This document shows positions 45,063 to 64,000 of a stretch of DNA of 64,000 bases, piece after piece (the first letter of the stretch is position 1; each line of letters begins with the position of its first letter). Under the pieces are notes generated by a model. It did no database searches. It saw nothing but the letters and a program-made list of their open reading frames with translations, and was not told where the DNA came from. Location of the stretch: contig NC_044585.1 in the NCBI RefSeq assembly GCF_901933205.1, forward strand, positions 8,742,001 to 8,806,000. Reading direction: 5' to 3'. Made by a program: the position numbers and the translations under genes. The stretch comes from Camarhynchus parvulus. Its lineage: Eukaryota > Chordata > Aves > Passeriformes > Thraupidae.

Positions 45063-45348
45063 AGCTCTGGGCCTCGCCTGTGTTTGTAAACACCTGTAAG
45101 GAACGGGACGGGGGAGGGAACCTGGGAGCTGCCGTGGTTTTATGGCTCGTAATGAAATATGTAGCAAAGCGATAAGGAGAAGTATACATTAAACTGTATG
45201 GCAAGCAGCTAAAAACCCCATATGCAGTGCTAAGGTTGGAAGGCTCCTGAGCAGTGCTGTGCTGGAGGAAGCTGGCTAGAGCGGGGACTGGGCCAGCATT
45301 TAAGTAGAGAAGGAGGCACCGCAGGCTGTGAATTTCCGGGCTGTTTCC

Positions 45349-45374
45349 TGCATTGAGTCAGTCTGAAAATTAAC
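45349..45374 (+). repeat. Short dispersed repeat with AP-1 motif, copy 2
   Basis: Partner of the repeat at 43256-43280, same orientation, about 2.1 kb away on the other side of the HSCB/CHEK2 promoter. It contains TGAGTCA and lies about 500 bp upstream of the CHEK2 start codon. Confidence 0.7.
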
Positions 45375-45868
45375 CGGCAGCTGCCGGGGCAGTGTCTGAA
45401 TCTGGCAAGGTTTTGTACAGTTACTGTGTACAGGTGTGATAAATCACTCTGAAGCTTTCAAGAAAACCTGTGTGATTTTACAGTTGTCCTTTCAGTTTTC
45501 TCTTTGTGCCGGGGACCAGCCGCGGTCCCTTGCTCCGTGCGGGGATGCTCTGTCAGAGCGCAGCCCATGCCTGTATGACCCTCTGGGAGCGCTGAAGTGC
45601 TCGGTAACAATCCGGGGATTAATCAGGTTTAGTTCTGCTTTAAAACCAGCAGAGGCCGCCCCACGTTGCCTTTTAGAAGGAAAACCATGCTGGTTTGCAC
45701 ACTTCCTGGGAATTTACGTATAACCCAGACATGCACACTTTGGTTGTAAGTTTTGCATCTTTGAGGCTGAGAATGGACTTGGACGTGAATAGTGCAGTGT
45801 TTGAGTGTTTGCCAGTTTTACTTTGCTGTAGTAATTGCGTTTTTTTAACATTATCTTTTAAAGCCAGC

Positions 45869-57405
<11,537 letters not shown>

Positions 57406-57515
57406 AAAGCAAGAGAAAATGACTTTGTTAATGACAGCTTTTTTACGGAGAGCAGAATTTTTTATTAAGAAAAATCTTAATAATGGAATAAACTGTTGAA
57501 GATGTATAATTTTCA

Positions 57516-57521
57516 AATAAA
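57516..57521 (+). terminator. CHEK2: CHEK2 polyadenylation signal
   Basis: AATAAA lies 111 bp after the CHEK2 stop codon. Another AATAAA lies 30 bp earlier (57487-57492). Both are close enough to serve a short 3' UTR; the second is followed by T-rich sequence. Confidence 0.6.
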
Positions 57522-57559
57522 AGTAACTTTGTAAGACTGAAGTGACTGCTGTGAATGCA

Positions 57560-59458
57560 TGAGAATCTGCACAATTAGTCATGTTCTAGTCCATCCAGCT
57601 GTCTGACTTGAGGAAAGTATCAGAAAAACTCCTGAACTAATTTACTAACACTTTTTTAGGCTAGCTTTATCCCCACCTACATTCTCTGTTTCTTCTTTTC
57701 CAATTTCTAGGTTAGGCATGGAAATAATGGTTAGTCCTAAGAGATGAGAAGGAATACTAAACTTGCTGAGTTTTTGCCTGAGACACCAGCATTACCTGAC
57801 ACAATGCTGCCCACAGACTTCTGAGGACACTTAGACTATTCAGTTCAGATGTAAAACTTCTGATGCATCTTGAGGTGCTCTGGGCTTCAGGTAAAGCTCC
57901 CCAGTAAATGCTGGACTGGCAGAATCATAGCACTGTGCACTGGGATGGGGCTGATTGGCTTCCAAAGCAACAATTACCATCTGCATGGTGTTTTAACCCG
58001 TGTGTACCATGCTTATTTCCCAGAGGAGGGATGAGTAAGAGGAAACATGATAACAGGAGATGAAATGAAGATGTATAAATTCCTGTCAGGGAAGAACTAG
58101 GAATTGGACTGAGAGGAAAAAGTTGCTTGCCTGTTAGGTGAAAATTTTGAACTGTGTGCCTCTTATTAAAGGATTACTGATTGTTATCATTACTGACTGA
58201 GAGAACAGTTTAGTAACTCTGTTCTCCAACATGCAATTCTGGTTAAAGGCATCTACTCTAAGATTGTTGATTTGTAAAGAATAAAACCTAATGCATTATG
58301 GAATAAACTCATGTCAGGTAGGAATTAATATATTCATGAGTCACTTTCCGATATTAACCAATGTTAATGATAAAATGCCAATTCTTGTACATTGATACCT
58401 TTCTTAATGGGTTGGATGGAGAAACATCCATGGGCATCTGGATGGAAACAAAACCACTGGTTCCAGTCTACTCCAGATGCAGTGGGGTGGTGTGTCTGTC
58501 CTTGGGGAAGTGCCCTTCGGTACAAATCTGTCGGTGGCACATCCTCAGGGAGTTCTGGTGCTTACTGTAGCTCATTTGAAGTAGAAGGGAACACTCAGCT
58601 GCCATTTGCTACATAAAAGAATCACAGGATGCATTGAGCCAAATTTCTGTCCTGGTGTACTGCAAAAGCTGATACCTTTGGCCTTTGTTTACCAGTTACT
58701 TTAAAAAGACCTGCATCATGGCCGATGAGAAGGTAATTCCCTGTCAATTTGTTTTTAGATAGAAACAGAAATGGGATGGGTCAGGGGCTAGGGTCTACTA
58801 TGTGATAAGAATGTGCTTGATGTGCCATTGAGAGTTAGATATTTTCTTGTAGGTAGAGGCTCAGTAGGAGCACGAAGACAGGTTTGGATTATTGTTACTG
58901 CTACCTTTAGGATAGTAAGAAGAGAACTAGTAGAGTTAGGAGCAAAACTGCTGGTATTGTGGAGAATAGAGCTGTTGTGGCTGTAGAGATGAGTTGGATG
59001 AGAAGGTATAATTTATACCTTCTATAATTTATTCCTCCATCTATTTTTACATCCCACAGTCGTTAGATAATCAGTAACTGCTTAGTTTGGGTCCTTTCCC
59101 TGGGTCCTGACTAACACCTGCTTTCCAATGATGTCCTAAATTTGATCTCACTCATTTGATGGCAAGCCTTTGGGCTGCTGGCCACGTGTTCATCATTTGA
59201 TTGCAGAAAGCTTTCTGAAGTTTCAGACTCAGTTTTTTCTATGGAACAGTAAGTTTTGCTAAGGTGAAGTGGCAACCAATTTTCCCATAGATAAGAAATT
59301 ATTTATCACTTATCTGCAGCACAAAAGTCTTCAGCATAATGCATTTTGTTCATTTCAAGAGGCAGGATGGGTCACAGCAGTTGGAAGTTGGGTTAACCAA
59401 GGTGCTGAGGCTCGCTGTGCCTGGCCAGTGCGGTGTCATTAGTGACCAGCATCACCAC
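57560..59458. other. CHEK2-TTC28 intergenic interval
   Basis: Two same-strand genes are separated by about 2.3 kb from the CHEK2 poly(A) signal to the TTC28 ATG. Nothing coding or repetitive is recognised before the TTC28 CpG island starts. Confidence 0.5.
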
Positions 59459-60370
59459 CTGCGGTCCCGTGTGGGCCCCGCTTACTCTCGAGCTCAGGCT
59501 GCCGCTGCTCTTGGCCGACGGTCCCCCACCCGTACGGCGACAGAGCCGTACCCTCCGTGAGGACGGAGCCCGTCCGTGCTGGCGGCGGGGCGAGCGCTGC
59601 TCCTGCCGGAGCCCGCAGAGGCGCGGCCGGGCCGGGGCAGCCCGGGCGGCAGCCGCAGGACGTCCGGCGCGGGCCCGGCGCCGTCGGGCGGGGGTGCCCG
59701 GGGTCCGGGCGGAGCCCAGCCCCGGGGCGGGGCCGGGGCACTGCGGGTCCCACTCAGCCGGGCCCGGAACGTGGCGCCGGGGGCCGGAGTGGGATCGGCC
59801 TGGCGGGGGCGGCGGCCCCGGCCCCCGCAGGAGAAGGAGGAGGAGGAGGAGCAGCGCGATGGAGCAACAGGCGCCGCCGCCCCGCCGGGGGCCGTGGCGG
59901 TGGGCCGGGCTCGGCAGGAGCAGGACGCGGAGCCTCCCCGGGTGAGTTGCTGCCGGACGGGCAGCGCTGGAGCGGCGGGGGAGGCGGGAAGGAGCCGCCG
60001 GGCCGGGCCGGACGCGGGCGGCGGGGAAGCTGCGGGGCGCGGGCTGGCGGCTGTCCCGGCGCGGAGCGGGACGGGGCTCGGCGGGGGCGCAGGCCCGGTG
60101 GCCCGAGGCGCGGCGAGGGGCCGGGCGGCGATGGGGCAGCTCCCGCCGGAGCTCCGGGGCCGCCAGGCCGAGCGCTCGGCTCCCTTCGCCCTGGGCACGC
60201 TGGGGTGCCGCGAGTGACCCCGCTGCGTGGGGGTCCCGCCGCAGTCCCGGCCGGGTCCCGGCCGTGAGGAGCGGCGGAGGGCCCGGGCCCGGCCCCGGTG
60301 CGGGGGCTGTGTGCCCCGAACGCCGCCGGCCGCCGCTAGCTGGAGCGGGACCCTCGCGAGCACAGAGCTC
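59459..60370. promoter_or_regulatory. TTC28: CpG island at the TTC28 promoter and exon 1
   Basis: Very GC-rich with dense CpGs, surrounding the TTC28 first exon. A GGA-repeat stretch (59831-59850) lies directly upstream of the ATG. Long frames on both strands here are compositional artefacts. Confidence 0.8.
59859..59941 (+). CDS. TTC28: TTC28 exon 1 (partial gene)
   Basis: First coding exon of the large tetratricopeptide-repeat protein linked to midzone/midbody organisation in cytokinesis. The ATG at 59859 opens MEQQAPPP, matching the MEQ...PPP start of the human protein. It is followed by an arginine-rich stretch and a GTGAGT donor after 83 nt (27 codons plus two bases). Position and strand are right: immediately downstream of CHEK2 and co-directional, as in human. 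The frame is also open upstream, so the start rests on homology. Beyond the first few residues similarity is weak and the TPR exons lie outside the window, so the exact exon end is moderate confidence. Confidence 0.6.
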
Positions 60371-63300
60371 GGATGTCGGCATGGGCATTGTGCTCGCTCT
60401 GGCGCCCCCGTAAACAAACTCGAATCTCGTTGAAATGTACAAAGTTTGGAGGTGAGCGTGTCAGGTGTACTTGGCAGCGCTGCAGAGCTCCTTACCCTGC
60501 GTCAGTGGTACAGAAAGTTGTTAGGAACTTGGATATGAGGGCTTTGTCACTGGCAGAGCTTAGAGCCCGGAGATTGGGTTCAGTCAGCGCAGCAGGGGTG
60601 ACAGCAGATGTCACCAATTTGTCACCAATGTGGCTGTGCCCGTGACTGAGCGCAGACTGGCGATCAGCGATGCTGCTCCGGGCAGCGGCTTGCGCTCCCC
60701 GAGCTCGGTGTTGCAGCCACAGGGATGCCCTTGGCTGTCGCCAGTGAATTTAGAGATGAAATCCAGCGAGCCGGGTGCCTGTGCCTTCTCGTCCTTCCTC
60801 ATCTTCTCTTCTGGAGTTGTTCATAGTTTTAGTGTCTTTCCTTTTCCTTGGAGGTTTTCACGATCTTAGATGATATCTCTCCTGCGCTTTCTTCTGGTGT
60901 GGAACAAGAGCTCTTCAGGTGCTAATGGAACCCTTTATAGCCTCTTTGAAAGGGAAATGTGGCAAATGGATAAATTCCTAAACGGATGAGTGGATGTGCC
61001 TTGAACATTGCCCTAACAGGTGTTCCTCGAGTGAGCGAGGTTACTGTTCCTGCCTGGCTTTTGCTGAATTACTGGTCCATCAGTCCCTCGTGGCTGCCTC
61101 TGTCTCCATCTGGCTCACAGACAGATCGGAGGGAAAGATCTATTTTCTCATTGATAGTTTGTTATATATATATATTTATTATTAACAATAACTAGCTTTA
61201 AGAATTATGTATGAACCAAAAAGTACTGTTTAAATTTAACTATGGATTTATTACAATTGCAATTATTAGCAACATGTTATTACAATTACAGTTGTAATTA
61301 TTACAATTTTTAGCAATATGTAGCATGCCTTAAATTAGGATGGATCTAACTGCTGTAACAAGTGCAGATCTCTCCAAGTTCAGTATTGAAAGCTCACAAT
61401 TTTTTCCATTTAAAAAAAAAAATTCTTTAAGTAAAACCATTTTCTTTAGAAAATTTTGATTAAGCTCCAGTTAAGAAAAAAATCTGTTTCTTTCCTGTTG
61501 ATAAGTTCATATCACCTGTGGTGGCTTAAGCCTCCAGTTCTGGTGGTCTTTCATTTGTTTCTGCAGTATTTCTGTTGAAATTCTGCTCTGTTTAGGAGAG
61601 GGTTGCATGTGATTGGCAGGGTTTCATATCACATTGTACCACACACTTTAGGAGTGTGGTACAGCCCGGCTGAAGTGCTGGCTGCTGGGAGGTATCAAGG
61701 ACACACTTCATGTGTTTTATTTGTTCTTGGGCTCTTGCTGAAGCCAATTTCTATTGCAGAAAAACAGTAATTCCCCAGAATATGCAGAGAAACCATAAAA
61801 CCATTTTACAGATTAAAATATAAGTTGTGTAGAAGTTTTCCTAGAAAGGGAAGCTCAGTTACAGATTTAAGCTGATTTTGGAAACCTATATTTAGCTTAA
61901 GTTCCTGTCACTCTTTTTTTCAGAATCCATTAGGAATGCCAATTTTTCTGCTTGCCTCTTTTTGGTTCTATTCTCTTCCTAATGCTTTAATAAGTATCTT
62001 GAGCTTTTTAGATAATTTAAAATATAAAAATTATACATATCACACTTACAGTATCTTTTTTGAAAATTTATAAGTAATTTTTTAAAAAGGTGTCTTAACT
62101 ATGGACTTGCCACCCAAGACATCATCAAATTAAATAAATTATTTGCATTATGTAGCATTAAATAAGAGGAATTGCATACAAACCAACAAGCTCTGAGACG
62201 TAACACTGGTGTTTTGATAAAACATTTACTTTTGTACCACATTGTTTTCTTTAGTCCTCTTGGAGCAGAATGTGGATTTGCTGTTGTCTCTTCTCATTCG
62301 TACTGGAACTCACTGGGAATCTGTTCCCTATGGTTGCTCTGACACATCTTTCAGTGTGTATGGGCACTTCTTGTATTTGATGGATGTTCTGTAGAGAGGA
62401 CTAAATTCAACAAGCTTGATCAGTGGAGACAAAAGTTCTTGTAAGAGAAGTTTTGCTGTATATTCAAGTCCCTGTTTGCTTTGGGGGCAGTTGGGAGTTA
62501 ATTTCATCTTGAAAAAGACCAAGGAAGGTTGTGTGTGTTTTAACACTCCACTTGCAGGGCCTGCAGGGTTGAATCCTGACACCTTCTCCCAGAGGAGACG
62601 TTTTCACCAGTGAAGGAAATTTGTTGCTGAGTCTGATCTGAAGCAGATATTGTGGAAGCTTCTGTCTGACATGACACTAAGTGCTGCTTTCTGCTGTCTT
62701 GTGCTGGCTTGGAGAAGCACTGTTAAGAAGCTCATGCCATCTTTATGAGAAATATATGAGCTTCTAACTCAGACTTTCTCACTAAATCCTCCTCTGCACT
62801 TCATTAGAACCTTATTTGTTCTGCTGCACTGAGAAACTTCTGCTTTAGCATTGGTTTAGTACATGCAAGCACCTTCTGTAGCAAAATATTAGGCAGCCCA
62901 AAAATGTGCATTACCATCACCTTCCACTGTGTTAACAGGAGAGCAGCAGTGGTGAGCAGTGGAAAGTGGGGATGACTTTCTAATGAGTACTTTTTGTGAG
63001 TTGGTACCATAATCATAATCTTTTTTTTTTTGTGGTTTGAGTGCCAGAGTGACTCAGTTTTACTGTTTCAGGGTTTTTGCTTTTAGCTCATGATGTTTTA
63101 CTGCCTTACGTAGTTCTCATGATAGCAGGAATTAAACAGGAACATATTCCACAAATTACCATCATAGTTTCCTTTTTTCTTTTTCATGAGATTGTTTAGC
63201 GTCACAGGATATTAGAGGCAGAAACCACTTCACTTGAAATGAGAGGATGTGTCCTCATGGATTCTCCTTGTTGTTACAGACTCACAGTGTGATCCTGGAA

Positions 63301-64000
63301 GGATCATTACCAGCTTTGTGTGTGCATTTGTTTGTGCATAATAAACTGCCAGAAAAGACAGCTGTGGTTGGACTTGTCTCACTGGTGCTCCTCGAGGTTG
63401 TGCTGGGTGTTTCGTGCCCTTGCAGAGGCCCCAGTGCTGAGGGTTCAGTAGCTCTTGGTGGTCCTGGGCTTGCAGCTCCAGCAAAGTCCCTGTGGTCAGG
63501 CAGAGGGGTGGGTGAGGTGCCACTGATGCCCCTGAGCTCTCCAGGGGCAGCTGTGCCTTCACACTGGCTGTGCTTTCCTACCAGGCCAGCCTCACAGATG
63601 AAAGGAAAAGAGGTTCAGTCTACTGCAGGACAAGAAACAGTACATTTACTGACACATAGGAGATTTGGATATTAGGAAAAATATTTAAATAATGAAAATT
63701 TTGAAGCAGTATAAGGAGATTGTCTGAGTAAAGCATAGAATCTCCTTCAAGAGAAAAGTTTAGAAAAAGTTTGGACCAACACACAAACACTGTCAGAAAA
63801 GAATGGATATAATAAGAAAAGCAAGAAATCAGTAGTTTCTAACTTGATGCTTTTCTATTGTTGTTATTTGACTTAGGGAAGAAGGGAAAAAAAAGTCTAT
63901 AGACCAATTGATCCTTGTGACAGGATGTCAGTTTGCAGCTTGCTTCCCTTTCCACCTTTAAAAATATTCCCCAGCTGGCTCTGGTAATGTATTTAAGCCC
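59942..64000 (+). other. TTC28: TTC28 intron 1 (part)
   Basis: After the CpG island the sequence becomes AT-rich. No TPR-coding exon is visible in any frame, which agrees with the very long first intron of mammalian TTC28. It holds a TA microsatellite near 61162-61176, an AT-rich imperfect direct repeat around 61250-61320 (TTACAATT / TTAGCAA words) and a small hairpin at 61636-61662. Confidence 0.55.
61636..61662. repeat. 9-bp perfect hairpin
   Basis: GTACCACAC (61636-61644) and GTGTGGTAC (61654-61662) flank a 9-base loop inside TTC28 intron 1. Probably incidental. Confidence 0.65.

Noticed and set aside
43988..45175. 395-codon plus-strand open frame antisense to HSCB exons 1-2
   Set aside because: It overlaps true HSCB exons on the other strand, is proline/arginine-rich with no domain, and crosses a CR1. 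It exists because the CpG island lacks stop codons.
59393..60442. 349-codon minus-strand open frame over the TTC28 CpG island
   Set aside because: Low-complexity Pro/Ala/Arg translation antisense to TTC28 exon 1; no homology or splice context.

Overview
This is vertebrate genomic DNA and almost certainly avian. The chicken-repeat-1 (CR1) LINE 3' ends scattered through it, the short introns, and a class II SLC2A sugar transporter between CCDC117 and HSCB all point that way. The gene order matches the human 22q12 block in reverse (ZNRF3 - XBP1 - CCDC117 - HSCB - CHEK2 - TTC28), which corresponds to avian chromosome 15. A songbird is plausible, but the species cannot be read from the sequence. 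There is no prokaryotic or phage content.

Layout: 1-6458 is the start of ZNRF3 intron 1, followed by ZNRF3 exon 1 (6459-6698, minus) and its CpG island. From 7.4 to 17.8 kb is a long gene-poor interval holding a CR1, a CpG-dense patch with a perfect CTCF-type site, a duplicated ~120-bp repeat, and a striking CpG-rich 27/28-bp minisatellite (13514-14013). XBP1 (18332-20883, plus) has five exons, the 26-nt IRE1 intron and an ERSE in its promoter. CCDC117 (29574-25758, minus) and the SLC2A11-type transporter (30205-39661, plus; twelve coding exons, 501 aa, intact) diverge from a shared CpG island with tandem ZNF143-like and CTCF-like motifs. The transporter converges on HSCB (44470-40815, minus; six exons, 223 aa), with a tandem hairpin between the two 3' ends. 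HSCB and CHEK2 (45869-57405, plus; fourteen coding exons, 521 aa) diverge from another CpG island. TTC28 exon 1 (59859-59941, plus) and the start of its intron 1 fill the rest.

The exon boundaries of XBP1, CCDC117, SLC2A11-type, HSCB and CHEK2 were worked out base by base. Each joins into one open frame using GT-AG junctions. The ends of untranslated regions and transcription starts are not resolved.

The genes are neighbours rather than a pathway. ZNRF3 is a Wnt-receptor E3 ligase, XBP1 the unfolded-protein-response factor, HSCB the mitochondrial Fe-S co-chaperone, CHEK2 the DNA-damage kinase, and TTC28 a TPR protein. The transporter is the best candidate for lineage-specific biology: SLC2A11B-type genes are tied to yellow pteridine pigmentation in fish chromatophores and pigeon iris. 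I see no wholly new system. The items most worth a second look are the minisatellite, the altered 3' IRE1 stem-loop in XBP1, the hairpins between convergent genes, and the architectural-protein motif clusters.
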